From NCBI RefSeq assembly GCF_921293095.1, contig NC_060259.1, positions 75,884,120 through 75,948,119 on the forward strand: DNA of 64,000 nucleotides, given 5' to 3'. Below, one piece after another: positions 33,804-47,105 of this stretch. Origin of the DNA: Ischnura elegans (lineage: Eukaryota > Arthropoda > Insecta > Odonata > Coenagrionidae). The first letter of the stretch is position 1; every line of letters begins with the position of its first letter. The position numbers and the translations under genes were made by a program. The notes under the pieces were generated by a model. The model made no database searches. It had not been told where the DNA came from and worked only from the letters and a program-made list of their open reading frames with translations.

Positions 33804-34115
33804 GGGAACGAAACCCTAGGGCGGGCTCGCGGGGTTATACTCCTGGGGTAGGGATTGTAAGCGCGAGCTTTTCTCCTCTGCACCTAGAAGGGGAAGGATG
33901 GGAAGGAACAAGGAAGGAGGCACCGCCGCGATGAGAGCCCGACGACGCCTCCGGGGAGGGGATAGGGAAGGAAGGGAAGGGACGAGGATTCCCGCACTGT
34001 CACAAGGCGGGCGGGCCCTACTATAAGCGAAACCAAGCATACGCAATTAATATACTAACGACCTTGGAGGATTATTCTATGAGGAAGAATAATCCAACGA
34101 TCAAATCGTTAGATA
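33804..34115 (-). mobile_element. SINE-like element, 312 bp, 15-bp duplication
   Basis: TGTATTGACGATAGT and TGTATTGACGACAGT flank it (14 of 15). It has the gccgcgat block and the hairpin end aacgatcaaatcgtt. Strand is nominal because the family has no defined direction. Confidence 0.82.
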
Positions 34116-34760
34116 TGTATTGACGACAGTTGGCCGATCATTTTAGTTCTTCCGTTATCCACTCAGTAAGAGCAATACAAAATGACATTGTTTACCTGAA
34201 ATCATTTGTTACGCTCTGTGGTTATGTCCCATACGTCGATAAATCATCAGTCCCGCGCTTTAGCTTTTGTTTTGTTTTTCATGGAGTAGGATGTGTCCTC
34301 GACGACTTCACAGCCTACACGCCAAGTCAAGCGAGCTGGAGTGCTCCTGATTTTGTTTTTAAGCCCCGTTGCCATTGATAAAAGATCATAGGCTTTCCCG
34401 ATGAATAATTATAGTAAAATCTTCTCGAGTTTGGCTCCGAGTGAGGCAATATCATCAGGTCTGAAGCTATTTGCAATGCTCGTCCGGGTTATAACTTCCC
34501 CTTGAGCCGTTATTACTTTACTTTATATGTGTTATATACTTAATTCTAATGAATAATCGCGCAAAATTACTGTTTTTGAGTCCTAAAAATCACGTTTTCA
34601 ACATTACCAAAATATTCTCGGACCCCCTTTTGCCCTGGGGTGTTTTCCGTACATCCCGGAAGGGCCCCGAAATCTCCTGTAAAGCCCCCCCCCCCAATTT
34701 CAAAATTCTTGCTACGCTTCCGGCTGATTGCCATGATCGGAGTTTTCTAGGTCCCAGAGT

Positions 34761-35030
34761 GAGCCTGGCCCCCCAACTTAAATAGTAATTTGTCCGAAAT
34801 GAGGACGAAACTTGTACATTCAAGTAAAATGAACACAAAAATATCAAAAGTTTAAATATATTTTAGTCTTAGATACTATTTCAAGTGCTGTTTTCAGAGG
34901 CTAATTTAAACATTTTCCAGGAACGCTTAGGGTCTATGAAATACCCCCGTTTCACTGCGGAGTGTTCCATAGCCCACTAAATCTCTGGCAGGATTGCTAG
35001 CCCCCCAACATAAAACTTTAAACTTCGCCC
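34761..35030 (+). repeat. Dispersed repeat, copy 1
   Basis: gagcctggccccccaactt to aacttcgccc resembles 38928-39208 at roughly three quarters of positions, including gtaatttgtccgaaa and ttttcagaggc. Confidence 0.7.
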
Positions 35031-35945
35031 ATGCTGATTATCGAGTACGGCTCATGGCGAAACGCCCATTCCGAACTCCGTGAGCGAATTTCAATTGATC
35101 GGTCAATAAAGGGTCTTAATCGTCCCTATATTTCGATTTTTACAATTTTTTCACAATTAAATATGGCATTTTCGGTTATCTTCACGAATATTAAGTAATC
35201 AGGACTCAGGGTAGAACTCATGGTAGTAGGTACTCAGAGTTCAGGGTACACGGCAATAATAGTTAAGCGTATTTATCAAGAGGATTAGTTTACTTGCGTC
35301 AGATTTAATTTTGTACAATCTAAATACCGCAATTGATTGTGTAAAGCTCATAAGATTGTCATTTAGAAAATTAGCTCTCGCAATATATATCGGGAGAAGG
35401 GGTTGCAGCAAGATGGATTGGTTTCGGCTTTTGTAACCTAAGTATCGGTTTTAGTAACTATCAATATGGACATACATTGTTGATATATATTTATAATAAA
35501 TTTCAAATGAAAATTATTACGGAAGCGTAACACTGCAAGTAAAGGGACACCATTTCAGCTCAATAAGAAGTACTATGGAAGCTCGAAGTAGCGGATATAT
35601 TCGGACCGTGGTAATTAATTTTATGTTATATTCTCGGGGGAGAGAGGTTCAGACTTCCTCATCTATTCGCGACTGAATCAAGGTTAGCTTTAATTACAAT
35701 AAGTTTGAACTTCTAAACAGTAAAATTCACCAATCTAAAATATCTTCAATGGTTTCCGGCTCAACTTTGTGGAAATTAATACACGAAAATGAAAAGGAGG
35801 CTTCGTTGCTTTCCACAGATTTATTTCGTCCGTACGACATGTTTCGAAACATTTTCCTAAAATATCTTAACAATGAGAGAGCCGTAAATCCAAATTGCGT
35901 ATGGGTGTCAGAAAAGAAACCACAAAAAGATTTATTTCAAAATCT

Positions 35946-36504
35946 CCATTCTTCCGGTGCTTCCGCGTCTGGTTGCTTGTTGATGACAACAGTTTCGCTA
36001 GCACTTCTGATAGCGTCTTCAGGTCGAAGATGCCGGTCCACGTTTGTTTTATTATTTTTTATTTATTTTTATTTTCATAAGGTTTATTTCCATAGTGCAA
36101 GTTTTGCATGAATATTTACATAGTGAAGTAGAGTATTATAATACGTATATACAGTAGGTCCCCGTTATAGGAATATTTCCTCTTCAGGGCATGTCATAAT
36201 TTGTTATTATTTATACATTGTTTGTGAGCATGTAGCAGATATGGCAAAAAATCAAAAAATCTGATTTTTGTCCTCCTTATATAGGGGCTCATAATTCCCG
36301 CCAGTTGTGGCTGCTGCTCTCTCATTGGTCCTTTTGATTAGTCTCCTCCAATTGGCATCCAAGTGGTAGCCATCGTCCCTATTAAACGTGGCCGTCCGGG
36401 CTTCTCGGATAAGTCTGGGATAACATCTGCCTTCTTTTGTTCTAGTGCTAGCGAAACTGTTGTCATCAACAAACAACCAGACGCGGTAGCACCGGAAGAA
36501 TGGG
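35946..36504 (-). mobile_element. Penelope-like element relic with ~60-bp inverted ends
   Basis: 35946-36005 and 36444-36504 are inverted copies with about two mismatches in 60 bp. On the minus strand the inner side of the right copy reads REARTATFNRDDGYHLDANW and RRLIKRTNE, the same endonuclease-tail pattern as the element at 39607, so both have the last coding segment between inverted ends. The sequence family is different. Confidence 0.72.
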
Positions 36505-38927
36505 GATTTATTTGTTTTGTTCCTGCAGTATTAAAATTGTTATTGTTTAGATTAATTTCGATTAAATAAATAATTTTAGCGCAATTACATGGGCACATCA
36601 GGTTCCTTTTTTTAATAAAAAGCAATATATCTATAAATACTACAGCATCTTAGACGGCTCCTGTGAACAATTGGAATAATCTGCATACTCACACATAAAA
36701 TGCAACAAAGCACAAGTATCTGGAACGGAGTAAGTTTATTAAGCTATGCTAAACTTTTATTCGAGAATTTCTGAATTGAGACATGCGTAATTAAGACAGC
36801 TCTCGTTCACTCACATTTTTCGGAAATAGAAATATTGCCTCAAACTTATAACTCATAAAATTCTCAAAAACTAATTGCTTGATTTTCATCCGTCGAGGTA
36901 ATTCACCCGAGGCATTTCAGTGAACGCAGTCAGTACAACAACAGCTCTGGGTAGCGGACGGTACATATCTTCAACACAAAATATTTTCCTCATTTCGTAA
37001 ATTACCACCACACCTCTTTGTATTTACTCCTGTACTGGGGTATGGAGAAATTCGGATCGGGATAAGTTGCTTATTTCCTGAAAAAAAAAATGCTCAAACG
37101 CTTTGGTGCGAGACGGCGGAAGAGCTCCTGCTCTAATTTTCAAGCACGCTGGACTGCGCGAATCGCTGTGATTCCATCAGAGTGTATATTTAAGTGCATC
37201 ATACAAAACGGCCTTCACGCTCATTAAATGCCATTAAAATCTTGCTGTTCCCGAGCCGGCAGAGGTGAAGCCAGAACGGGAGCAGCGCCGCCATCCAGCG
37301 TTGAATAAAGAAACTACTCCAGTCTCCTTAGCCTGCGTGTTTTGCTTGGCTTCCCGTCGGCTTTCAAGGAACAAAGTTGATTCACCTTGGATTTCAAACA
37401 AATCGCGCGAAATTCACAACCAGCAGTGGTCTCATTGCAGATTTTTGTCACCTTTATTCTTGATTACAGTCATAAATTCACAGCCAAATTAATATTGAAA
37501 GAGCAATGGCTGTTAATAGGAACTCTTTATGGAAATTCCGTCAAAGAACGGAATGCTGTTAACGCGAAAATGTCCCAATATTCCCTTATAATTGGACTGC
37601 CGTGAGTGCCTCTAAAAACAATGGGATTTTCACGTTATACTTATTGTATATTTTATTTGAAAATCCAAGATGGGGCTGTATGGTGATACTAGTTTTTTAC
37701 GTATCAAAGATGTAAACGCATGCGTGAAGTGCTCATGTTGTTTTGACAATACGCTGGTATGAGGTCGACTACAAAGGATGACTCAAAGTAAAATATAATT
37801 TTGGCACCTCGTCGAACTATTTTCCGAGTTATCAGAAAATGAATGCGGAAATTGAAGACAAAATACGTCATTTTACTAAAAATTACATCACAGTCGCCTC
37901 GCACAGCTGGAAAAAATATTATTGAAAAATACTATTGGAAAATATGCATAATACACACAATGATTTTACTTTTTCATTTGAAATGATATAATTTGTGGAA
38001 ACTTTTCTTTTTTTAAATGCACACAAAAAGTTCGATTTCAGTTTTACGTTAATTCCATAACCGTCGCAGATTCTCTTCTCAACTGATGAATGCAATTCAG
38101 TAGCATATTTTATTGCTGTTACTAAAGTTGAACCTTACATCAAATTTTTCAATTACTCACCAGTATATTCTTTCCGACAGTAAAATCTCCAACCGATATA
38201 GTCTTTGCCGTTTTGGGCCCAATGTTAGTAATATTATTAATGATAGCAAATCAAGACAACGGGCTCCCATACACATAATGTCTTTATGTGGCCCAAGTCA
38301 CTTCATTTCCAATGTTATTTTTATACTCATGGCCCTGTCCCTCTCTAACTCAATATACTTATGTAATCAATTGGCCATTCAACTATTCTTAGATCTGGTC
38401 TTTGAGTTCCACATGTAATCGAAAAAAAATTTCTGGTCTACCTACACCTCACTCTACTTATCTACAAAGTGTTCACCCAGGCTTTAAATTGGCCGTTAAT
38501 CCTAACAAGATCTTGAGGGTAGCAGCTTAAAGATCAAGCGAATGCGATTATAACGGTCAGTTTGAAGTCAACTCACTGTGACCGTTTTAGCTGCTGCAAA
38601 TCCCTCATTCAGCTGTGCATTGTTCTGTGTCGGGACACTCATCACATAAACCGAACTGATTGAGACAACTGAGTCTAAGTAACCTTTCGGAGCACTTAAA
38701 TATAGATTACTTTCCGGGAATATCTCCTTAATCGCTCATTCCCTATCAAGGGAGGATTAAGATCGTTTTTCGGGGATTCACTACTTTCCGAGGTGTCTTG
38801 ACGAAATGCAAAGCTTCTTCGCGTCAATTAGACATTCCGACCGTTGTAACCGACGTAGACATTCTCCAGTTATCTTTCAACATCTTTTGCGGTGCTGGGG
38901 CATGGATGTAGTTTGGGGGGGCAGGGG
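36505..38927. other. Unassigned
   Basis: Only short ORFs without family features. No repeat shared with other parts of the window was found. Confidence 0.45.
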
Positions 38928-39208
38928 GAGCCTGGCACCTCAACTGTAGTGGTAATTTGTCCGAAAAAGTACGAAACTTGTTCATCAAAGTACAATAAAA
39001 TCAATAACATTAAAAGTTTAAACAAATTTAGTCTTAGATAGTACTTAAAATTTTGTTTTCAGAGGCGTATTTAAACACATTTTCCGTGAACTCTTAGGGG
39101 CAGTGGAATATCCCCGTTTTGCTAGGGTGTGTTCCTTAGCTCCTAAACCTCCGGTTGGGCTGCTGTATCACACCCCTCTCCCAGCATAAAACTCTAATCT
39201 TCGCCCAT
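38928..39208 (+). repeat. Dispersed repeat, copy 2
   Basis: Same order of landmarks as copy 1. The flank gggcatggatgtagtttggg is specific to this copy. No coding potential. Confidence 0.7.
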
Positions 39209-39606
39209 AAGCTGGTGAAATAAAGACTCGAAGTGGAGAATCATCTTAACGATTATGATCTTTCCTATTTTTCCATAAATTACATCAGCCATTGTTTCCT
39301 TCCAAAATAAAGAATTGCAACGATTGCATAAATGCATAGGTACTTAGGTAAGTGACGACAACTTACAATTAGTCTTATTGTAATTTTTAAGGAAATAAAT
39401 TAACACATCGAATGCTCCTGAAATGAGAGCACCAGTTATTTCATTATTTTTATCGCTCTTCGAAATGGTTTCTCGGCGCGCCGCAAAAAACATCTCCCCC
39501 CCAATGCACCCCCGCCGAGGGCCACCAATCACCCCAGACCGCCTCTGATATCAATTCGAAAACATAACCAATATTGTATGATCTTATGTTTTCCCGGCGT
39601 ATCAGT

Positions 39607-40206
39607 TGCAGAAAAGTTTCTCGGGTTTTCCACCGGTTGATGTCATGGCTACTGGGACCGCCTTGTCAAGGAAGCCATTCAGATCCGTATCAACCGCAAC
39701 AATTTCAACAGGGACACTGGCTTCCAAATCAGCTATGCTTGGGCGAGTTGAGTCTTTTTGTGCTTCTTCATTCCACCCTTTTGGGCACTTTAAAGATGGC
39801 GCAGAGTTAGTGTCCTGTCTTCCAGGACTGGGAATGTTTAATTCCGGTGTTGTGGTATGTTTTCAGCGTCTCCCGTAGAAGACACCGGTCGACGGTAGCG
39901 GTCCCATGGGTTGCGAGTCGCTACTGCCAGGAAAGCAATATCGGTTATTTGGGATTTCCTCGTCTTCTCGTAGAATCTTCTTGCTTCCTCCTGCATACGT
40001 TGACCTAGTGGTGACGACCAATATTGAAGTCCATTATATACAACAAAAATGGCGGGAAAATCTCAACAAGCGTGAACCAATCAGGTTACACCTGAACTCG
40101 GATGGAGTTCGGAAGATCTCCTGAGGATGATCAGCAAGTCGCGGATCGAAACGTCGGGAGACATGGACGACATCAACCGGTGGAAAACCCGAGAAACTTT
40201 TCTGCA
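39607..40206 (+). mobile_element. Penelope-like element relic with perfect 38-bp inverted ends
   Basis: The sequence at 39607-39644 (starting tgcagaaaagtttctcgg) is repeated exactly, inverted, at 40169-40206. Between them 39644-39751 encodes HGYWDRLVKEAIQIRINRNN, then FNRDTGFQISYAWAS and stop. That is the tail of the Penelope-like endonuclease, where EAI-x-IR, NFNRD-x-G and S-x-AW are conserved. The 3' half has the gatcgaaacgtcgg motif typical of these elements. No RT domain remains. Confidence 0.82.
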
Positions 40207-43200
40207 TTATCAATATTGATTATGGGCCATTCTTCCGAATAAGAGAGAACATAAATGCTTGCGAAAACTATATACTCCCTCCCTTTTCGAAATGAGGGAA
40301 ACTTATACCGCTTGAGCTGCCTACCACTCCCCACGTGATCATTCCATAGAAGACGCGACTAGTAATAGTCGCGAAACAAGAGCAGGGGCCAAGGCCTCCC
40401 TTCAAAATGACTACAAGTTTTAGCGTTTAAGCTTTCTTCTACTCGCCGCTTAGAAATATCGTAATACACCGATCTTTATTACCAAAAAAAGTTAGGCATT
40501 GAATAAAAAGAATTTTACAGAGCCATTAGATATTCTTTTAAAAACAAGGATTGACTCGACTTGAATTTTATTTTCTTTAACCTATGACTTCGTTATGATT
40601 GAGTATATATTTTAATTTATTTCGTATTTTTATAACATGACTATCGGCCTCTTTAAAGTTTCCATGGCCGAAAAATGAAATTTCAAATATTAGAATTTTC
40701 CCATTATCATACTTGTGAATCTCATTTAAAATTGTTTGTACGGTTTAAAGATTATAAATTTTTAGACTATATTACATTGTGGCATAAATTAAATTTAAAA
40801 TGTAAAAAAGATTTTTTTAAATACATATTTTCCAAAGACAGTACAAAATGCACTCAAAATTAAATATTAAGCGTTTCATTATTCGGAGAAGCTGCGGGTA
40901 AGGTTTATTAGGAATGATTGTGCAAGACAATTGGTGAGTAAGGATTAGCACGCAACATATCTACACCTAATCAGCACAGACGCTTTATTCTCCGAGTGAT
41001 GAAAAGGTTATTTTGTAACTTTTTAGTGAATTTTATACCTTTTTGGAAAAAGTGTCTTCATTAAATATTTTTCATTCCTATTTTCTACTTTTTAGTGGTG
41101 AATTATGTAATCGATTAAACCAAGAGCTGTTAAGGAAATTTTTGCAAAATAAAATTATATTACTAACGCCAACTAATGATAAATTTTAATTTTATTTTCC
41201 ATATGGTGATTCAGTTAATATATCAGAGCATGATGTAACTAAATTTCAACTGTATCATTATTGAATATTGCATTTTCACCTGAAGCAAGGTAGTTTGTAA
41301 ACTTTTCAGCCAATCCGATATTGAAAAGTTGGTTAAAAATCAAGTACAAGATACCATCGATGAAACACACAAGCAAAGGGAAGCAACACTTCACTGCATT
41401 TTGGATCATATATTATACACTACACACATTGACGGTTATTTCTGACGGGCACAATTCTTCCTCTCTAACGCATGGTGTATCAGATATTATACACCCCGTC
41501 GTTATACTATGTGGTTCACGAAGAAGGCAGTAGGTACCAAAGGTGAACAACTTCTAATTATGTTGAAGTAAGTCACCTCCCCGCAGGAGAGTCGAGAAAG
41601 AGGATTTACCAGAGTGACATCTTTACATGTAATTAGTAAAGGTACGTGCGCCGATGAGAAGCTTTCAATGAATATGTGAAATGAAAACCTTTGCAGAAAA
41701 TTGCCAAATCTCTGATACATAGTATCCATTTAATGTAAAATTTGTCTATAACCATAATGTATCATATGTGATACACATTAAAATTTTTCCTTAAAAATTA
41801 AAATATAGCAGAAAATTTTATTAAAATGTAGTATTTGAAGCGTATCTGGATATATATTTATTAAGAAATCATTTTTTGGTACGTAATTAGAAATTCATGC
41901 AGTTAAATGTTAAGAAAAAGCGTGTAAAAAAGGTATTCACGTCACTATGGTTGTTAATCATGCGGGTAAGGCGTGAAATATACCACAAAAGACGTTAATG
42001 TAGAGAAAGGACGAGCTCTGAACCAGGGACTCTTCGAGATGTTAACACATCCATCCCTTGCGGGGCACTATTGCGTTTGCAGTCCATGGCTCAACTTCAC
42101 GCAGACGGGAGCGGGTGAGAACTAGGTGAAGAGAACTTAGAGATTCGTTTGAATGGTAATGAAGCCCGCGATAAATTATTCACCGTTTCCTTTCTCTCGA
42201 AATTATTCCTTCCTTTATGCATTGGTGACGTACGAGTAAACGAAGGACCTACTAGAAATTCAAATGTAAACTGCTATTACAAACGCCTTCACATTGAATT
42301 TCAGAGCAGCATTTGGCAACGTAGAAATAATATTGAAGCATTTACTCTGGCGTGAAATTAATAAACGGAGACTCAAATTCTCGTGCAGACATTCTTTCTC
42401 CGATATTTATATTTGACAATATAGCATTTTTACTACTCAGTTACAAATTTTGTTCGTTTCGCTATCTATGCACACGGTAAGAATTGATCCATTGCCTGAG
42501 AATTCTTAAAATTCAATGCATGAAATACCTACATAAGGGATATCCATGAATTAGCAAGTCCCAGGATAATTCTTGTGAAACACAGCGGTATTATAATAAA
42601 ACGATAAGGCACTTAAAATTCTAAAAATATCCGGTTTAAAGATAATTTCGCAAAAAGTATAGAATATAACGATCAAAGATGAAGAAACGAGGGTTGGCTA
42701 CTTTGGGTTACTTTTTTCAAAGTGGTTGATGAATGATAATTCAAACATTTGAAGAAAATTTCGGTTTGAAGCATATGGTCTATATATTTTTAATTATCAA
42801 TGCAAGGCATCGAACAAAAATATCTTAATATTGTACATACTTTCAAACTGGTTATTTATCCACTCAGACCATTTGTGAACACCTAGATAAATACGAAAAT
42901 CACTGCATTTTTAACCGACCCATATAACAGCCCCAATCTCATAATTATCCACTTAAACTTGTGTAATAATGTACAAAAAATACTATGCAAAACAATTCGG
43001 AGTAGCCATCTTCTATTCCTTTCCAATTACTCATGTTAGTACATTTAAATATCTCTCACACAAATTTATCCTCCTGAAGTCTCCCAGACCTCATTTCAGC
43101 GAGTCTAGGCCACAAAGAGCTCGGAAAACGCCATCTAAAATTGTAATTAGGCCACAATCATGGCTGCAGCTAATGTTTCCTCTTCTTATGTATCACCTAA

Positions 43201-43459
43201 CTGGCTGTGGTCTCTAAATAAATCGGCATTGATTGCTTCCATTTCCTGTTGCGGACAAAGAACTGCCAACTCAAGCCTAATGCGTCCCAAAAATTCATAG
43301 CAGTCCACGATTTTCGCTATTTTCGTACTGCTTTTTCAATGAGAGCAGGTTTATGCGCCACAAGTGAAAATTTGCAGCGAAACAATCGTTTCAGTAAAAC
43401 AGAAATCGAAAACGGATCTACGATTTCCTGGTCAAGTATAGTATCAATCTCAAGATAAT
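40207..43459. other. Unassigned AT-rich sequence
   Basis: Longest gap without a recognised feature. ORFs are short and lack motifs or codon structure. Confidence 0.45.
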
Positions 43460-43512
43460 TTTCGCAGGTCACCTGACTAGCAGTCAGGAGACAACAGTTC
43501 GAATCCTGTTTA
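43460..43512 (+). repeat. tRNA-like B-box sequence, probable SINE head
   Basis: ggtcacctgactagcagtca then ggagacaacagttcgaatcc has an anticodon-arm-like hairpin and B box, but no complete acceptor stem. Confidence 0.42.
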
Positions 43513-43742
43513 TGTAAAATGTTTTTTTTTCACGGCGAATTACTGCCTTTGGTATATTTCTAGCCGTGCAGAATACGGTGGCTTTTTTGTACCCTACAGT
43601 TATTTCAAAGTGGAAATAAAAATTATCATGATGAAATGATACCAGGGACCAACTTTCAATAAACACATATATATTTTATTTTATTTTAACACTGCAAGGT
43701 ATCGCGATAGCATACAGCTGGTATATGGATCAACTGAAACAA

Positions 43743-44035
43743 AGAGCATGAGGGTTCAGGGTCAACCCTTCGAGGATAAAATGCACCGGGGCCGGGAACC
43801 AAGCCCGTGGCTTATACACCCAGGCAGGGGCTGGAGAGGAAGGGAAAAGGAAAGAGGCGCCGCCGCGATAGGAACCCGACGACGCCTCTGGGAAAGGATA
43901 GGAGCGGAAGGAACGGGACAGGGTAAAACACCTCAACGCTATAGAAGCGAAGAGGGCCCTGCTAAAAAGCGAAACCAAGCAAAGCTATTAATGTTCTAAC
44001 GACTTTGGAGAATCCAACGATCAAATCGTTAGATA
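43743..44035 (+). mobile_element. SINE-like element, 293 bp, 14-bp duplication
   Basis: ATCAACTGAAACAA and ATCAACTAAAACAA flank it (13 of 14). It is closely similar to the copy at 6615, with a shortened stem at the 3' hairpin. Confidence 0.83.
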
Positions 44036-44149
44036 ATCAACTAAAACAATTAAAAATCACTGCATAGAAAAAGTGACTTCGTACGCAGTCACGCACACGG
44101 GTGCAAAGTTACATGCAACAAGGATGAAATCCGCCATGAAAAAATCATT

Positions 44150-44222
44150 TGTCTCACCCGGGATACGAACGCGGATCTACCGATTGCTGGTCAGATAGCA
44201 GCTTGCTTGGTTGACCCAGTCT
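44150..44222 (-). repeat. tRNA-like B-box sequence (minus), probable SINE head
   Basis: The minus strand reads ggtcaaccaagcaagctgct, then gatccgcgttcgtatcccgg. The B box is present and the remainder is diverged. Confidence 0.4.
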
Positions 44223-44879
44223 GAGATTGATCTTGAATAACATGGTTTGGCAATGTATCTGGTAATATACCTGACTATATAAACTGATATAAACTAATAA
44301 AGCGCTGTTATAATTTTCTTAAAATGTTGGTTTCATTCACCTTTTCCATGCTAAAATATCACAATTTGGTTTGCCCCCTCCCCTAGACCATAGCTTGCCC
44401 CCCCTAGTAATGATCCTGGATAAGCCCTTGCCTCCTACAGTACATCTATGACTTTTTACATCCCTTTCCCTCATAGAACATCGCCTTCTTTATTTTTCTT
44501 CCTATCTTCAACTTCCTCATGCCAGCCCCAGCGACCTACTCCAATCTTCAACCCATCTCTATCCTACCCTACCCCCAAATGACCTCCTCAACGCCTTTTT
44601 GTCCTCAATTAACGTTCCCTTAACCTTCACCCCCAGTCTTTGGCTTCTTCCCCATTAATCCGCGCAAAATCCCAATTGGCCTCCCTAACCTCCTGTTATA
44701 CCTTCTGCAGGCGTGACGTCTTCTAACTCCCTCTTAACTCACCATTGACCACTTCTTGCCCCTCCCCTACGATCAATTCCCATTCATTGGCTAGGGGAGG
44801 TCAAGGCATATTCATATTAGGCATGAACAGGCAAATAGATAAATAGATTACCGCATTCACGCTGCATGTCCACTAATGC

Positions 44880-45330
44880 TATTCTCTCCTCCTTCTCCAT
44901 CCCTCATCTCACTACCCATAGGCTCACAGCTGATTGAAAACTCATTTATAAGATTCTAAATTCCACCATCGACTGCCCTGCATTGCTCTCTTTTATCAAT
45001 TTTAAAGTTCCACCCCACCCTACCCGTTCTCATCCACATGCCCATTCCTAGACTTTCACTTACTAAACGTTCGTATTTCTACCGCATTGCTTCTCTATCG
45101 AACTCACTTCCTCCACACACTGACCTCTTTTCGCTTCCATTGAAATCCTTTTTAAGCCTTACCCTATCTTATTTGTCACCGAAGTACCTTGTACCTGCAG
45201 ATTCTTGTCTTTTTTTTGTAAATTTAATTCTTGCTTCCCATTGTTATATTGCTTGTTTGTCCTCTAATTTATGTATTGTTACCTGACCACTATAAAATGG
45301 CAACTGTAAGCTGTATGTAGTTCTCTTAAA
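44880..45330 (+). mobile_element. LINE C-terminal relic in the pyrimidine-rich block
   Basis: 45038-45286 reads PIPRLSLTKRSYFYRIASLS, then NSLPPHTDLFSLPLKSFLSL, the KRSFFYRIAPLWNSLP-like signature of non-LTR RT C-termini, followed by an A-rich end at about 45330. Confidence 0.68.
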
Positions 45331-45497
45331 AATAAAAAAATAATATTCTAACCCTGTCTCTCAACCAAGACCCCTTGACCTTTTCATGAATTTTTTCTTT
45401 GCCCTCTTATAGCCCTCTCCATGTTATCCCCCACATCGTCCTTGCCATCCACTGTTGACTCCCTGTAGACTTCTTAAAACCCTTTCTACCATATTTC

Positions 45498-45844
45498 CAG
45501 TGGCGCCGACTCCATGGGGCCTGAGGGGGCCCGAGACCCCTCAAAGATTCGTTTGGGGGGCGGAGCCCCCTCAATAATTCAAGAAATAATTAAGTCATAT
45601 TATGCTTTGTGAAATCACAGAAATATATTGTTAATTTTTATTTCCCATGTTTGACGATAGTTACCTTTTAAAATAAATTCAACCATGTGTTAAAACAAAT
45701 AATTATAAGGTTAAGCAGGTTAACTGAATCAAGTGGTGTGAATCATGATAGTTTCGGTGCTGCGACACACTTTGAATTTAACCTCTACCCGGGGCAAGAC
45801 TCCGATATGGGCCCCCCAATATTTTTTATAAGTCGGCGCCCCTG
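45498..45844. mobile_element. hAT-like MITE (family D, CAGTGGCGCCGACT), 347 bp
   Basis: Terminal repeats CAGTGGCGCCGACT and AGTCGGCGCCCCTG are flanked by a perfect 8-bp duplication CATATTTC. It is inserted in the pyrimidine-rich block. Confidence 0.93.
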
Positions 45845-46092
45845 CATATTTCCTACCAAGTATGTACTCCTTAGCCTTCCATACCCCTCCATTGGCCTCT
45901 TCTAGTCTTTTGTGTTCTTCAACCTACTGTAAACTGGCAAGGATTGTCCTAGAAATCCAATGGTCCCCAATTTTATCTATTCCATCCTCCCTTAGCCTCC
46001 TCTAGTCTCATCTAAGCACTCTTAGCCTTTCCTTGACCTATATCTTCCCCATTCACATCTACTATTCCTCCTTACTGACTGACCACCACTAA

Positions 46093-46755
46093 TAGGGTAG
46101 TTTCCTTCATCAAATAAAACGAAAGGCATTGATTGCGATTCCTTACCCACCATTAGTGTATTCATAATATGCAAATTATTTGGTTTTTGAAATACCGGTT
46201 TAGACGAATGGCAAGGGTCAATTTTATCCTCATTTTAAAAAGGCCAGATTGGCGCCCATGCGATGCCACTCCACGTGACGTCACAGGGACCTAGTTTCTA
46301 TACGAGTAGATTGGAGTTTTAGATCGTCTGAGACTACCAATGCATGCATGAGGCACAGACTTCAGGAAAACATCTCTTAAAAATCACCAATTAAAACTGC
46401 CTATGGTCGTAAAGTTTCCTTCGTTTGATAGGGTATTAATAATCCTTATTTAAGCCAAACGCTACCTGCTAGCAGGGTACTCTGCTACCTGATAGCATCC
46501 TGCGTGGTATCAGCGCTCAAAGCCTCGCCCCAAGGATAACTCACTTGGCGGCAACGGGAACCAGAACGACGTCACACGGGCTTTTCCCTGCATTCATACT
46601 TAGCCGTCGCGTTTTCGCACGCTTGAAAATTTTCACTTTTCATTAAATCGCGAAAAATAATTATCGTCATTTAAAACTCTAAAAGCGTGAAATACATACT
46701 TCAGCAGTAATAATCTTTCGATTTAGGCAATAAAAATTAATACGATACCACCCTA
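46093..46755 (+). mobile_element. TA-flanked MITE, copy 3, 663 bp
   Basis: It starts TAGGGTAGTTTCC and ends GATACCACCCTA and interrupts the pyrimidine-rich block, whose sequence resumes directly on both sides. Confidence 0.85.
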
Positions 46756-47105
46756 TTCCCTCTTCGCCTCCCTTAGCCCACTCCTATTGACCTCTTCTAG
46801 CTACCCTCGCCCTCTTCCTCACCTATCCCGAGTCCTCTTGCATATCCTGCAACTCCCACAGACCTTCCTCAGCCCCCTTGACTGTCAGTATCTTTTCTTC
46901 GCCTCTTCAATTCCCATCGCCCTCCAAAGGCCTTTCCACCACCTCGCCCCGACCATCCTCCCCTTGGTCATCACCAGTTCCCCTTTTGACCTCATCAAGC
47001 CCTTCACTTACCTGTTTGACCATCAGCAGCTCTCCTTGACCTTCTCCAGCCCACTTTTACCTACGCTAGCTCAAACTTGACCTCCCCTATCTCTTATTTA
47101 CCTTT

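Larger units (their letters stand above)
44450..47105 (+). repeat. Pyrimidine-rich block with inserted elements
   Basis: The plus strand is dominated by degenerate cctcc / ttgacc / tagcctc motifs at 44450-44830, 45345-45497, 45845-46090 and 46756-47105. A LINE relic, a family D MITE and a TA-flanked MITE separate the pieces. ORFs here are low-complexity artefacts. Confidence 0.7.

Noticed and set aside
46787..47080. 97-residue Pro/Ser/Leu-rich ORF
   Set aside because: Low-complexity translation of the pyrimidine-rich block.
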